From Palsa-965 sp044448685 (GTDB lineage: Bacteria; Bacteroidota; Bacteroidia; Palsa-965): a stretch of 64,000 bases of DNA. The notes beneath the pieces are model-generated. The model was given only the letters and a program-made list of their open reading frames with translations, made no database searches and was not told where the DNA came from. The stretch is from contig JBIOHC010000012.1 of the NCBI GenBank assembly GCA_044448685.1, positions 1-64,000 on the forward strand. Reading direction: 5' to 3'. Below are positions 44,853-54,200 of this stretch, in pieces. Made by a program: the position numbers and the translations under genes. Positions within the stretch are counted from its first letter, which is position 1; each line of letters begins with the position of its first letter.

Positions 44853-44892
44853 CCTGCTAATTTAGCTATTCATACCGATTCATTGTTTTTTA

Positions 44893-44900
44893 TAGATTTG
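44893..44900 (+). promoter_or_regulatory. Candidate -7 element for the MtfA-like gene
   Basis: TAGATTTG matches the TAnnTTTG consensus and is 15 nt upstream of the start. No good -33 element is visible. Confidence 0.35.
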
Positions 44901-44915
44901 TTCAACCCTTGAGCC

Positions 44916-46289
44916 ATGGAGTGGATTGTATATGTTTTCCTTGCCGGACTGTTAACTGTTCCAATAGTACGGGAAATGTCGCAGCGGATCCGCTTTTATT
45001 ATGAAGAAAAGGAGAACGAAAGAAAGGAAAAGCAATATTATGCCTATTCCTCTCCCGTTCTGCTTAATGTACTGGAAAGGATTCCGTATTATATGGCTCT
45101 TTCTGCTGAAGGCAGAACCAAATTCAAAGGCAGGGTTATTGAATTTCTTATCGGCAAGGAATTTACCGGTGTACAGGACCTGGTAGTTACGGAAGATATG
45201 AAATTGCAGATATCCGCTACCGCTGTCCAGCTCACTTTTGGCCTGAAAAATTATTTCATTTCGTATTTCCATAACATTGTCATCTATCCTTCTACCTTTT
45301 ATTCCCGCCTTGCCCGTCATCAGCTGAAAGGAGGAACCACTGAAAACGGAATCATCCAGCTTTCCTGGGCCGATTATACAGCAGGAAATACCGGTCCGGC
45401 AAAAACCATTAACCTTGGCTTGCATGAAATGGCCCATGCCCTGGAAATAGGGGTACTGAAAGGAAACGATTTTGATAAAAAATTTGCAAACTATTATGAT
45501 TTCTGGAAAGAAGAGGCTGAACCCTTGTTCATACGGATGCATGCAGGGGAAAAATCATTTTTACGTGCCTATGCAGGAACGAATGAACATGAATTTTTTG
45601 CTGTTTGTGTGGAGTTTTTTTTTGGAGACCCAGTCGGGTTCAAAAACAGGCTTCCTGTCATCTATCATCACTTGTGTATACTGCTGAATCAGGACCCTTC
45701 AAGAATACACAATGACTATGAGCAGGAGTATGACCTGCTCACAACAGATGCAAGAAACCGTACTAAAATAAGTTACAAGTATGATTCCTGGCACTGGTCC
45801 CTCACAGTATTGCTTGCCGGCATCTTCGCCGGGCCCTTGCTTCTGCTGTATGAAAGCATGCAGATAACGGATCCGGAATATAATATAGGCTTACTTTATT
45901 TTAGCATTGTTGCCGCCGGTGCCTACCCTCAATACCGATACCTGGTTAAAACACAAGTCCTCAATGGTTTTCAGTTTGCAGGTTATCTTTTTATCGGTTT
46001 CGGCCTTCTTGCAACAGCGTTCCTGCTTTTTTTAAACTCTCTGGGTGGATTTTCCTCTCCCCATTCTCATAATTATACAATGAATGGGGATATGCAATTC
46101 GTAGGGAATGAAATCCGCGTTTATGTAGATGATGCAAAACAGCCTTCCTCTGGGAATGCTGATTGTGTTCCTGCATCGGAGTTTGAAAAGATAAAAAGGG
46201 GAAATATTTTACAGATTACCTTTAAAAAAGGAATCGTAGGTGCAGAGACCTTTAAATCAAACAGAATAATTGAAAGGATTTCTAATTAA
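44916..46289 (+). CDS. Membrane-bound MtfA-like zinc metallopeptidase
   Basis: 457 residues. The central domain (about 55-265) resembles the M90/MtfA peptidase: NLGLHEMAHALEIG supplies the HExxH zinc site (His-Glu-Met-Ala-His), and NEHEFFAVCVEFFFGDP supplies the third ligand region. E. coli MtfA is soluble and about 265 residues; this one has an N-terminal helix (residues 2-18) and a C-terminal part with three hydrophobic segments (about 292-312, 325-340 and 355-375) plus a tail. It overlaps the convergent lipoprotein gene by 8 nt. In Bacteroidota such longer forms occur, but their substrate is unknown. Confidence 0.75.
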   Translation: MEWIVYVFLAGLLTVPIVREMSQRIRFYYEEKENERKEKQYYAYSSPVLLNVLERIPYYMALSAEGRTKFKGRVIEFLIGKEFTGVQDLVVTEDMKLQISATAVQLTFGLKNYFISYFHNIVIYPSTFYSRLARHQLKGGTTENGIIQLSWADYTAGNTGPAKTINLGLHEMAHALEIGVLKGNDFDKKFANYYDFWKEEAEPLFIRMHAGEKSFLRAYAGTNEHEFFAVCVEFFFGDPVGFKNRLPVIYHHLCILLNQDPSRIHNDYEQEYDLLTTDARNRTKISYKYDSWHWSLTVLLAGIFAGPLLLLYESMQITDPEYNIGLLYFSIVAAGAYPQYRYLVKTQVLNGFQFAGYLFIGFGLLATAFLLFLNSLGGFSSPHSHNYTMNGDMQFVGNEIRVYVDDAKQPSSGNADCVPASEFEKIKRGNILQITFKKGIVGAETFKSNRIIERISN

Positions 46290-46767
46290 GATTGAACAAC
46301 CCACCTCCGGCATTATTTTCCATTCGTGTGCTTTGTTTACGGTCGACCGGAATTTTTTTGCGGAGCAGGAATTTACCTGCCTTCAGATTTCCTTTTATTT
46401 CAATTTCGGCATTCTTTTTTGAGAAAAGACTGATCATGCCGGCCAATCCATCCTCCTTCAGTTTATCAAATGATGTTTTGATTGTAAAAGTATAGACCTC
46501 ATCCGAGTGCGCTTTAATATGGGTTCTTTTAGCTATGCGTGCTGTTCCAAGATCCGCTCCTCCCAGTTTGATCCGGAAGGAAGAACGGTAAATTGAAAAT
46601 CCGTAAGAGTTGGGATTATTGATCTTCATACCCAATTCCAGTTCCAGTCCATTCGTGGTTATTTTATTAATCTTTAGTCCGCTGATCTGGCCTAAGGTCA
46701 CTTCCTTGTATTTGCAGGAAGCTGTGAAAATGAGAATGGAAAGAAAGAGGAAGATGTTTTTTTTCAT
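46282..46767 (-). CDS. LEA14-like (LEA type 2) lipoprotein
   Basis: About 161 residues. The signal peptide ends in ILIFTASC, which makes a lipoprotein. The remaining part has the LEA type 2/WHy pattern, a beta sandwich with NPNSYGFSIYRSSFRIKLGG and an alternating hydrophobic strand pattern (TIKTSFDKL). Function is unknown; the family is linked to stress but is broad. It ends convergent with the MtfA-like gene. The first ATG at 46773 gives two extra residues. Confidence 0.7.
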   Translation of the reverse strand: MKKNIFLFLSILIFTASCKYKEVTLGQISGLKINKITTNGLELELGMKINNPNSYGFSIYRSSFRIKLGGADLGTARIAKRTHIKAHSDEVYTFTIKTSFDKLKEDGLAGMISLFSKKNAEIEIKGNLKAGKFLLRKKIPVDRKQSTRMENNAGGGLFNLN

Positions 46768-46802
46768 ATTCAATGACTCAGATATTTTTTAAAAATAGCT
46801 AA

Positions 46803-47450
46803 TTAATCCGGAGTTTGTATTTCCACCCCTACAAACCTCCCCTGGTGACCGAAACTTTGCCGGCCGGGTTTGATGCTGATACGATTGGCTTGTATCCGGA
46901 AGTGTTTGACAAGCAAATAGCGTATCATACTGGCTCTTGCCAGCATAAGATCACGGGTGAGAGCGGGTTTTCCATTCAGTGTGGCGGGATAGTTCATAAC
47001 GAATTCATCATCTCCGAAGGGTGCCCCCTTATCACCCGGATCTGTTCCTGTATTACCCGTCAGTGTCAAAGCAACAGCAGGATTGGAATGCATATACCGG
47101 GCCAGGGTTTTTAGTTTGGAGAGGGTATCTGTCAGATCTATTAAGGAATCGGAATTGGGATGAAATTGTACGCGGAGACTGGAGGGGATATGCCTGTACA
47201 GGCTTGAGCAGGACGACGAAGTAAGCTGAAAATGCCGGAAATATTTACTCCTCAGGGCTCCGGTCCTGTTCATGAAGCGGCTTCCGGAAAAAGAATCCAG
47301 GTGAAGGGGTGTGACTCTTCTTTTATGCTGGAACTGATTCCTGTTTCCTGAAGGGTTATCAGTAAAAGAGAAACAGAAACGGGATTCAGACCGGACATAA
47401 TCTGAAAGATACAGAAATAAAATAAAGGTTAGCAACCGGGGCATGCCCAT
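46803..47450 (-). CDS. OmpA-like C-terminal domain protein, divergent
   Basis: A 215-residue protein with a short hydrophobic N-terminus (LLTFILFLYLS). The last 110 residues look like an OmpA-like peptidoglycan-binding fold: VQFHPNSDSLIDLTDTLSKLKTLARYM, then LTLTGNTGTDPGD, LMLARASMIRYLLVKHF and ANRISIKPG. The usual Asp/Arg pair that grips diaminopimelate is not evident: the typical TD..GTAEYN stretch is replaced by a longer insertion (about 135-165). It may therefore bind differently or not at all. It sits alone between a LEA-type gene and the dipeptidase. Confidence 0.55.
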   Translation of the reverse strand: MGMPRLLTFILFLYLSDYVRSESRFCFSFTDNPSGNRNQFQHKRRVTPLHLDSFSGSRFMNRTGALRSKYFRHFQLTSSSCSSLYRHIPSSLRVQFHPNSDSLIDLTDTLSKLKTLARYMHSNPAVALTLTGNTGTDPGDKGAPFGDDEFVMNYPATLNGKPALTRDLMLARASMIRYLLVKHFRIQANRISIKPGRQSFGHQGRFVGVEIQTPD

Positions 47451-47549
47451 GGATCTTCTTTGGGAATCCGGAGCAAAAGCAATGCCAGGGGAGGAAAAGG
47501 CACGGAAACTAATCAGGTTCTAATTGCACCTGATTCGTTTCATGCAGCG

Positions 47550-48926
47550 TTATTTCTTTTTACTGTATTCAGCAAAATATTTGTAGAACAAGGGTATGGT
47601 TTCAATTCCTTTCAGATAATTGAATACGCCATAATGCTCATTGGGACTGTGAATAGCATCAGAATCCAGTCCGAATCCCATCAGGATCGATTTTAATCCA
47701 AGTACCTCCTCGAATAAAGCTACAATCGGAATACTTCCGCCTTCGCGCGCAGGAATTGGTTTTTTACCGAAGCTTTGTTCCATTGCCATACTCGCAGCTT
47801 TATAGGCTATTGTATCTGTAGGAACTACTACCGGGTTGCCTCCATGGTGGGGGCGGACAACAACTTTTACAGAAGCCGGAGCTATGCTTTCAAAATGCTT
47901 TTGAAAAAGAGCGGTAATGGTATCACTGTCCTGGCCCGGTACCAGACGCATGGAAATTTTTGCACAGGCTTTGGAAGGAAGCACCGTTTTGGCTCCTTCT
48001 CCTGTATACCCTCCCCAGATGCCATTCACATCAAGTGTCGGTCGGATTGAAGTGCGTTCACGTGTCGTATATCCTTTTTCACCCCATACATCGCCAATAT
48101 CCAGGTGTTTTTTATAATCATCCAGGTTAAAAGGCGCCTTGTTCATTTCATCCCTTTCTTCTTTTGTCAAAGCCTTCACACCATCATAAAAACCAGGAAT
48201 GGTAATATGGTTGTCTGCATCATGCAGCGAGGCTATCATTTTACAGAGTATATTAATCGGGTTGGCAACAGCCCCTCCGTATACGCCTGAGTGTAAATCG
48301 ATATTAGGTCCTGTTACCTCCACTTCCACATAGGTGAGACCTCTCAAACCAACAGTTATGGAAGGAGTGTCATTGGCCAGGATGGAGGTGTCGGAAATAA
48401 GGATGACGTCAGCTTTGAGTTTTTCTTTGTTTTTCCGGATAAAGGGGCCCAGGTTGGATGAACCGATTTCTTCTTCCCCTTCAATCATGAATTTGATATT
48501 ACAGGACAGGGTTCCTGTCTGCATCATGAGTTCGAAGGCTTTCACATGCATAAACATCTGCCCCTTATCATCACAGGATCCACGTGCATAAATCCGTCCT
48601 TCTCTGATTTCGGGTTCAAAAGGAGGGCTGGTCCATAGTTCTATAGGATCGGCCGGTTGTACATCATAATGTCCGTAAACGAGTACTGTCGGAAGACCGG
48701 GGTCAATGATCTTGTCTCCGTAAACCATCGGATGCCCTCCCGTAGGCATAATTTCCACATGTTCAGCTCCTGCGGCGATGAGTTTCTCTTTTACCGCTTC
48801 AGCTGTGCGGACTACATCACCTGCATATTTAGGATCGGCACTCACAGAAGGGATACGCAGCAATCCGAATAGTTCATCAAGAAAACGTTGCTGATTGTTG
48901 TGGATGTAATCTTTAATTGTTTGCAT
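47550..48926 (-). CDS. M20 family dipeptidase
   Basis: 458 residues, a di-zinc M20 peptidase. YGHYDVQPADP contains the first zinc histidine and Asp, RGSCDDKGQMFMHVKAFE holds the bridging Asp, and IEGEEEIGSSNL holds the catalytic Glu pair. The C-terminal part has PAREGGSIPIVALFEEVLG and IHSPNEHYG, with the last zinc His. This is the dipeptidase/CNDP-like type widespread in Bacteroidota. It lies alone next to a decayed gap. Confidence 0.9.
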   Translation of the reverse strand: MQTIKDYIHNNQQRFLDELFGLLRIPSVSADPKYAGDVVRTAEAVKEKLIAAGAEHVEIMPTGGHPMVYGDKIIDPGLPTVLVYGHYDVQPADPIELWTSPPFEPEIREGRIYARGSCDDKGQMFMHVKAFELMMQTGTLSCNIKFMIEGEEEIGSSNLGPFIRKNKEKLKADVILISDTSILANDTPSITVGLRGLTYVEVEVTGPNIDLHSGVYGGAVANPINILCKMIASLHDADNHITIPGFYDGVKALTKEERDEMNKAPFNLDDYKKHLDIGDVWGEKGYTTRERTSIRPTLDVNGIWGGYTGEGAKTVLPSKACAKISMRLVPGQDSDTITALFQKHFESIAPASVKVVVRPHHGGNPVVVPTDTIAYKAASMAMEQSFGKKPIPAREGGSIPIVALFEEVLGLKSILMGFGLDSDAIHSPNEHYGVFNYLKGIETIPLFYKYFAEYSKKK

Positions 48927-49104
48927 AGGTGATGAGGTTAGATGTGGCTTCCGGTGTTTAAGCAGGAGCCGTTAATATCTGCTTAGAAGGGTCAAAGATG
49001 CGCAATAATTCCTTATCTGCCATGGGGCTGGGACCTCATACCAATATTTTTCAACGATTGATTGAATCAGTTAATGACTTGGATCATTATCTCAGCATAA
49101 GAGG
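48927..49104. other. Gap without a recognisable gene (5' part)
   Basis: This 180-bp stretch upstream of the dipeptidase holds no recognisable protein. It runs into the ilvE remnant that follows. Confidence 0.4.
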
Positions 49105-49397
49105 AAAATCCGGCCAACAAAGAAGATTCTGGAATAACACGTGACACACTTAATGACCTGGCAAAAGAGCGGGGTTTAAAAGTGGAAGAAGGAAAATATC
49201 TTCCGGCAGAACTGATGAAAGCCGGGTACGCATTTTTCTGCGGAACTGCAGCTGAGGTAGCTGGTATTGAGTCAGTTAATCGTATCCCTTTCCGGACGAA
49301 CTGAAACAAAACGCAGGGATATGCCCTGCAGAAAGCTTACATGGAGAGGGTAGCTGAACAAAGCATTCGAAAAATTAAGCCCTTTCGGGAAGATTGA
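49105..49397 (+). pseudogene. ilvE: Decayed C-terminal fragment of branched-chain aminotransferase
   Basis: On the plus strand, KIRPTKKILE (49105-49134) shifts by one frame to GITRDTLNDLAKERG (from 49131), then KAGYAFFCGTAAEVAGIESVNRIPFRTN, a TGA at 49302-49304, and in the same frame NKTQGYALQKAYMERVAEQ to a stop at 49395. These match the C-terminal part of class IV aminotransferases (ILEGITRDT, FFTGTAAEV, LGYALQ). The TGA sits where the family has Trp (NW), so a TGG to TGA change explains it. One frameshift, one nonsense codon and loss of the N-terminal two thirds show a dead gene. Confidence 0.75.
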
Positions 49398-49828
49398 ATT
49401 TTCAAAGTCAGGTCTGGTTACTGTTACACGCCATAAGGCAGACTTTTGACAGGACAACACCCGTCCTGATTCGGGATCGGATAATACGGAGAGGGGAGAT
49501 TAAAAAAAGCTGATCATAAATAGAATATCAGCTACGTATAAGTACCTAGGAAAAATACGTATTTATCAATTACTTAAGAATGCCGGAATCATTATAATGA
49601 AATTAGTAGTTTGTCAATGAAATCAATATGTTCGACTCATAAGACAGGGTAATTAAGGGCTTCCGAACAGAAAGAATAGAGCCTAAGAGAGTTTGATTTC
49701 AGACAATATTAGAACCAAATTTGCGTATGTATTAATAGTCACACCGCTGAAAGGAATAACCCTCCTGAATCAACACTTACCCCCGTTGATCACCGAGTAG
49801 GCAAAAATGTCTGTAGTTGGATTAACTT
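49398..49828. other. Gap without a recognisable gene (3' part)
   Basis: About 430 bp with no supported coding region and no strong repeat. Frames on both strands are short. Part may be further decay of the ilvE region. Confidence 0.4.
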
Positions 49829-49861
49829 ACTCATCCGGTGGAGATCGGGTGAGTTTTTTTT
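49829..49861 (+). terminator. Terminator-like hairpin
   Basis: ACTCATCC (49829-49836) pairs with GGGTGAGT (49847-49854) with one wobble, followed by a run of T. It faces the plus strand, that is, the decayed gap rather than gpmI, so it may be what remains of the terminator of the lost ilvE unit. Confidence 0.55.
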
Positions 49862-49867
49862 GCCCCC

Positions 49868-51388
49868 TCAGACTAATATATTTCCATTCATTTCTGCTGG
49901 TATTTCTATGCCCATGATATGCAGTATTGTGGGAGCAAGATCGCCTAGTTTCCCGCTCTTAATTGCCTTATAATCAGGATCTATTAATATACATGGAACA
50001 GGATTCATACTGTGTGCGGTATGGGGTGTTCCATCCGGATTAATCATATAATCTGCATTCCCGTGATCTGCAATAATGATAAAGGAATAACCGCTTTTTT
50101 CTCCTGATTCCACAATACGTTTAACACATGTATCGACACATTCCAGGGCCTTAATCACTGCTTTTAATACCCCTGTATGCCCAACCATATCCGCATTTGC
50201 AAAATTCAGACAGACGAAATCCGTTTTTCCTTCATTCAGAACAGGCAGGATAGCCCGGGTAATCAATTCTGCACTCATCTCCGGCTGCAAATCATATGTG
50301 GCTACCTTAGGCGAGGGTATCAATATTCGCTCTTCTCCGGTAAATACTTTTTCCCTGCCCCCGTTAAAGAAAAAAGTAACATGGGGGTATTTCTCAGTCT
50401 CCGCAATCCGGATCTGGGAACGTCCATTATTTGAAAGTACTTCCCCCAGGGTTTGGTTCAGATTATCTTTTTCATACAATACTTTGATTCCCTTGAATTT
50501 TTCATCATAGGCTGTCATGGTCACATAATAAAGCGGGATTGTTTTCATCCCATACTCGGCCATATCCTCCTGGGTCAGAACCTGGGTAATTTCCCTGCAC
50601 CTGTCTGTACGGAAGTTGAAACAAATAACGACATCCCCTTCCTTCAGAAGTGCCAGAGGTTGATCCGCTTCATTTGTAATAATTGCAGGTTGTATGAATT
50701 CATCCGTTACATTATCAGCATAGGAAGCTTTGATAGCATCAGCGGCAGTGTGGTATTTCCTCCCGGTTCCTTTTGTCAGCATATCATAGGCAAGTCTTAC
50801 ACGTTCCCATCGCTTATCCCTGTCCATCGCATAATACCGTCCTACAATGCTGGCAATACGCGCAGAAAGCGGGTGGATATGTGCTTCCAGTTTTTCAATA
50901 AACCCTGCTCCGCTGTGAGGATCTGTGTCACGCCCATCGGTAAAGGCATGTATGAATACCTGTTGAAGACCTTGCTCCTGCGCAATATCGCATAGTTTAT
51001 GCAGATGTTCCTGAGAGGCATGAACACCTCCGTCAGATACAAGGCCCATCAGATGAACCGCTTTGTTGTTTTTCCGGGCATAATCAAATGCAGCAAGCAA
51101 CGCTGTGTTCTTACCCAGCTTTCCTTCTCTTGCTTCTTTATTAATCCTGACCAGATCCTGATATACAACCCGTCCGGCACCTATGTTCATATGTCCCACT
51201 TCACTGTTGCCCATCTGTCCTTCCGGCAAGCCGACCTGCTCCCCAAACGTACAAAGCGTGCTTGAAGGATGATTTTTCAGGAGCTGTCGGAAAAAAGGAA
51301 TATTGGCTTGTGCCATGGCATCTGAATGAGATCCGTCACCAAGGCCCCATCCATCCAATATAAGAAGTGCAAGTTTTTTTGTATTCAT
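49868..51388 (-). CDS. gpmI: 2,3-bisphosphoglycerate-independent phosphoglycerate mutase
   Basis: 506 residues of the manganese-dependent iPGM, which interconverts 3- and 2-phosphoglycerate in glycolysis. The start LALLILDGWGLGD has the first metal Asp, QMGNSEVGHMNIGAGRVVYQD has the phosphorylated Ser, and IIADHGNADYM near the C-terminus supplies further metal ligands. Its start overlaps the stop of a histidine kinase gene by 4 nt, so both are on one transcript. Confidence 0.94.
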   Translation of the reverse strand: MNTKKLALLILDGWGLGDGSHSDAMAQANIPFFRQLLKNHPSSTLCTFGEQVGLPEGQMGNSEVGHMNIGAGRVVYQDLVRINKEAREGKLGKNTALLAAFDYARKNNKAVHLMGLVSDGGVHASQEHLHKLCDIAQEQGLQQVFIHAFTDGRDTDPHSGAGFIEKLEAHIHPLSARIASIVGRYYAMDRDKRWERVRLAYDMLTKGTGRKYHTAADAIKASYADNVTDEFIQPAIITNEADQPLALLKEGDVVICFNFRTDRCREITQVLTQEDMAEYGMKTIPLYYVTMTAYDEKFKGIKVLYEKDNLNQTLGEVLSNNGRSQIRIAETEKYPHVTFFFNGGREKVFTGEERILIPSPKVATYDLQPEMSAELITRAILPVLNEGKTDFVCLNFANADMVGHTGVLKAVIKALECVDTCVKRIVESGEKSGYSFIIIADHGNADYMINPDGTPHTAHSMNPVPCILIDPDYKAIKSGKLGDLAPTILHIMGIEIPAEMNGNILV

Positions 51389-52371
51389 AAGGCAGTGGGT
51401 AAAACGAATTCAAAGATAGTGCCTTTCGGAAGATTATTTTTTACTGTCAGTGTTCCGCCATGCAGTTCACTCAGGTAGCTGGCAATATACAAGCCCAGTC
51501 CGGTACCACGCGTGCTTCTTGTTTCTTCATTCCCGGCCCGGTAAAATTTTTTGAAAATCAAACTCTTGTCTGTTTCACTGATCCCTATACCCTCATCGGT
51601 AACGGACAGCCTGATAAGCTGTTTGTCACGACTGAGGTTTACCAATACCAATGTTCCCGGGTCAGAATATTTCAATGCATTTTCACAAAGATTCAGGAGA
51701 ATGGATGGAAAACTGAACCTGTCAATATCAGCTGTTATGCCTTTTTGTGACCTGACTTCGATGTTCCGTCCGGGATGCTGGCTGCGGAACTTTTCCATAA
51801 GTGACTCAATGACTTCACTCAAATCAGTGTTTTCTTTGTGGAGCCGGAATGAGCTGTCATCTATTCTTGCCGCGAGCAGGATATTTTCCACAAGGGCATT
51901 CAGCCGGTCAATATCCGACATGGCTCCCTGGATGATCTGCTGTTGTTTGGGTTTATCAAGTTCGCGTACCGCAAGTGTCTCCATTTGTAACCGGGCAGAA
52001 GCCAGTGGAGAGCGCAATTCATGCGTGATGCTGAGAATAAAATTCTTTTGCTGCTTGTTCAATGCATGTTCCTTTCGGAAAGAAGAACGGGTAACGAAGA
52101 TCCCGGAAATAAGCAATACAAAAAAGACCGTACCTTCTCCTGTTATCATGGCCCTGCGTATATGCAGCTTACTCTCGAGATCATTCCCCAGCCGTGTTGT
52201 TTCAGCCGGGCCTGATGATTTAAACATGTTTAGCTCAGTTTTCAGATGATAAATTTCAGTATCAAGAGAAAACAACAGGTAAGACCACCAGCAGAATTGC
52301 ACAACCACATAGGCCACAAGGACATAAAAGCCCAATAAGGGTCTGTTTTTTTTACGGGGAGTACGTAACAT
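51385..52371 (-). CDS. Membrane sensor histidine kinase
   Basis: 328 residues. Two membrane helices (about 12-35 and 79-94) enclose a small periplasmic loop of about 45 residues. The H-box ILSITHELRSPLAS holds the phospho-accepting His117. The N-box reads LNLCENALKYSD, and the G boxes VTDEGIGISE and GTGLGLYIAS complete the ATPase domain. No HAMP domain is obvious, and no response regulator is adjacent. It overlaps gpmI, an unusual neighbour. The cognate partner is unknown; the receiver and Hpt cluster 7 kb away is a candidate only by proximity. Confidence 0.88.
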   Translation of the reverse strand: MLRTPRKKNRPLLGFYVLVAYVVVQFCWWSYLLFSLDTEIYHLKTELNMFKSSGPAETTRLGNDLESKLHIRRAMITGEGTVFFVLLISGIFVTRSSFRKEHALNKQQKNFILSITHELRSPLASARLQMETLAVRELDKPKQQQIIQGAMSDIDRLNALVENILLAARIDDSSFRLHKENTDLSEVIESLMEKFRSQHPGRNIEVRSQKGITADIDRFSFPSILLNLCENALKYSDPGTLVLVNLSRDKQLIRLSVTDEGIGISETDKSLIFKKFYRAGNEETRSTRGTGLGLYIASYLSELHGGTLTVKNNLPKGTIFEFVLPTAL

Positions 52372-52415
52372 GCCTGCAAAGTTAGTTTTTTAGAGTTTTA
52401 ACTAAAACCCCGGCC

Positions 52416-52450
52416 TTTGACCCGGATTTCGAATAAATTATTTACTTTAG
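52416..52450 (+). promoter_or_regulatory. Possible promoter of the T9SS cargo gene
   Basis: TTTG at 52416-52419 and TACTTTAG at 52443-52450 resemble the Bacteroidota -33 and -7 elements, with a spacer of 23 nt, a little long. The start codon is 50 nt downstream. Confidence 0.35.
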
Positions 52451-52499
52451 GACCTTCTAGAACCTAATTTTTTGCACGACTAACTTTAAAATCCTGGAA

Positions 52500-54116
52500 A
52501 TGAGAAAATTCATTACCTTTTTTGTGTCATTATCAGCCGTTATAAGCCTTGAACACGGAACCTGTACAGCCCAATCTGCTGCCCCCTCAACTGTGGCTCC
52601 TTTATTTGCAAATGATATAACCATTGAGCCAAATAGTCTGGCCAACCAACGGCATGTAAGGGTTGCAGCTGCATACAATGGCTGGATGTTTGCCGCTTAT
52701 ATTGTTAATGACTCTGCATCCGGAAAAGGTGGTGTGGTTGTTCGTTATTCAAAAAACTGGGGTATCAATTGGATGCCTTTCAATAACTACCCTTATTACC
52801 GGCATTCACAATACAAGGCCTGTGATATTACCATTACAGGTTCGGATTCCAACCACCTCAATGTATTTATTGGTGATGTAAGAAAAGATCTGACTACCCA
52901 TAAATATGAGGTTGAGGTTCAACGTTACAATGCCTATCATACGGCTTATGCACCGGTACCCGTATTTTTCAAGCAACTGGATTCAAATGCAGTGTATGAT
53001 ATGGCCCTGGCAAACGATTTTCATGAACCCTTTGCCAAAGATTCATTGTATAGCTTAGGCCTTGCTTATTCCCACAAAGGGGCAGGCAAAGACTCCATGC
53101 TGTTTGTGACAACAGAAAAAAAGCTGGGTGATAAATTTGGTAAGCCGGCCCTTGTAGGCCTTGCCAATCATTTGGGAAAAGTATCCCTGGCTTATATGCA
53201 CAGTGCTTCCTCTAAAGGAGCCTATGCTGCTGCCTGGGAGGCATTTGATACGATAACTGCCACTTATGGGCATGTTCAGTATGCAAGAACCATTAAGAAT
53301 CTGGATTCGGCCTGGACTATGCCGGTAAAGCTTGATACCCTTGTTCCTGCCACGGCCAACAAAACCAGGAGCCCGAGTATTGCCTGTCAGAATAATGCTA
53401 CTGATAATGACAGCACGGATGTAACGGCCGCTGTAACGTTCGACTGTTTTAACGGAACAGACAAGGATATTCTGGGTTACTATAACAAACGGGCAGATTC
53501 AACCAATATCTGGAATTCTTTTTCCGTTATCAGCACGGCAAATAATGAAATAGAGTCGAATATTATTTATGATGCAGTGGCGAACAAGTTCGCAGTTACC
53601 TATTACGACTCCACAACAGGTGGACTTGTGTATGCCAACCAGGGAGCGCTTCTTCCTACCCCGAATGCCTGGAATGTTGTCAGCTTGCAATACAACAATA
53701 ACACCACCAATTTGAAAGCCCCCTGGCCACGTGTGGTAATGAATGCGGTTACCAATAAGGCATTCTTCTCCTGGGTTATGGATCCATCCAGTCATGATGG
53801 AGTAGTGCTTTGTGACGGAGAATACCTGTTTACAGGTATTGCTGAGCAAGAGATGGAAGGGTTGGTAATTGCCAGTCTGTATCCTAATCCGGCCAATAAC
53901 AGCGCTGTGCTCCCCGTTTCATCCGATAAAGCCATGAATGTGCAAATCTCTTTATTCAATACCATGGGTCAGCTCATCAGTTCATCAAAGGAGTACCTTG
54001 GTGGCGGTGAACAGCTTCTTCTGATCAATACCTCCTTATGTGCTCCGGGGGTCTATTTATGCAGACTGGAAACTTCAGGAACGGTTATTACCCGTCGTCT
54101 TGTTGTTGAACACTAA
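52500..54116 (+). CDS. T9SS cargo protein with C-terminal sorting domain
   Basis: 538 residues. A signal peptide (ITFFVSLSAVISLEHGTCTAQ) covers residues 4-24. The middle has repeats of beta-propeller type with an Asp-box-like motif (YSKNWGINW), typical of sialidase/BNR folds, and much Asn/Thr/Ser. The last 80 residues form the type A sorting domain: SLYPNPANNSAVLPV, then VQISLFNTMGQLI, PGVYLCRLETSGTVITRRLVV. The protein is exported and then anchored or released by the type IX system. No substrate can be named. A perfect terminator follows. Confidence 0.82.
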   Translation: MRKFITFFVSLSAVISLEHGTCTAQSAAPSTVAPLFANDITIEPNSLANQRHVRVAAAYNGWMFAAYIVNDSASGKGGVVVRYSKNWGINWMPFNNYPYYRHSQYKACDITITGSDSNHLNVFIGDVRKDLTTHKYEVEVQRYNAYHTAYAPVPVFFKQLDSNAVYDMALANDFHEPFAKDSLYSLGLAYSHKGAGKDSMLFVTTEKKLGDKFGKPALVGLANHLGKVSLAYMHSASSKGAYAAAWEAFDTITATYGHVQYARTIKNLDSAWTMPVKLDTLVPATANKTRSPSIACQNNATDNDSTDVTAAVTFDCFNGTDKDILGYYNKRADSTNIWNSFSVISTANNEIESNIIYDAVANKFAVTYYDSTTGGLVYANQGALLPTPNAWNVVSLQYNNNTTNLKAPWPRVVMNAVTNKAFFSWVMDPSSHDGVVLCDGEYLFTGIAEQEMEGLVIASLYPNPANNSAVLPVSSDKAMNVQISLFNTMGQLISSSKEYLGGGEQLLLINTSLCAPGVYLCRLETSGTVITRRLVVEH

Positions 54117-54133
54117 AAAAAATTCGAATGAAG

Positions 54134-54172
54134 AATACAAAACCGGGAGCAGACTTCCGGTTTTGTATTTTT
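54134..54172 (+). terminator. Terminator of the T9SS cargo gene
   Basis: AATACAAAACCGG (54134-54146) and CCGGTTTTGTATT (54157-54169) form a perfect 13-bp stem, followed by T residues. It is 18 nt after the stop codon. Confidence 0.85.
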
Positions 54173-54200
54173 AACTCACATGTTTAATACAGGATCAACA

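Noticed and set aside
49067..49460. Minus-strand frames in the 48.9-49.9 kb gap
   Set aside because: They are the antisense of the ilvE remnant, which explains the sequence better on the plus strand.
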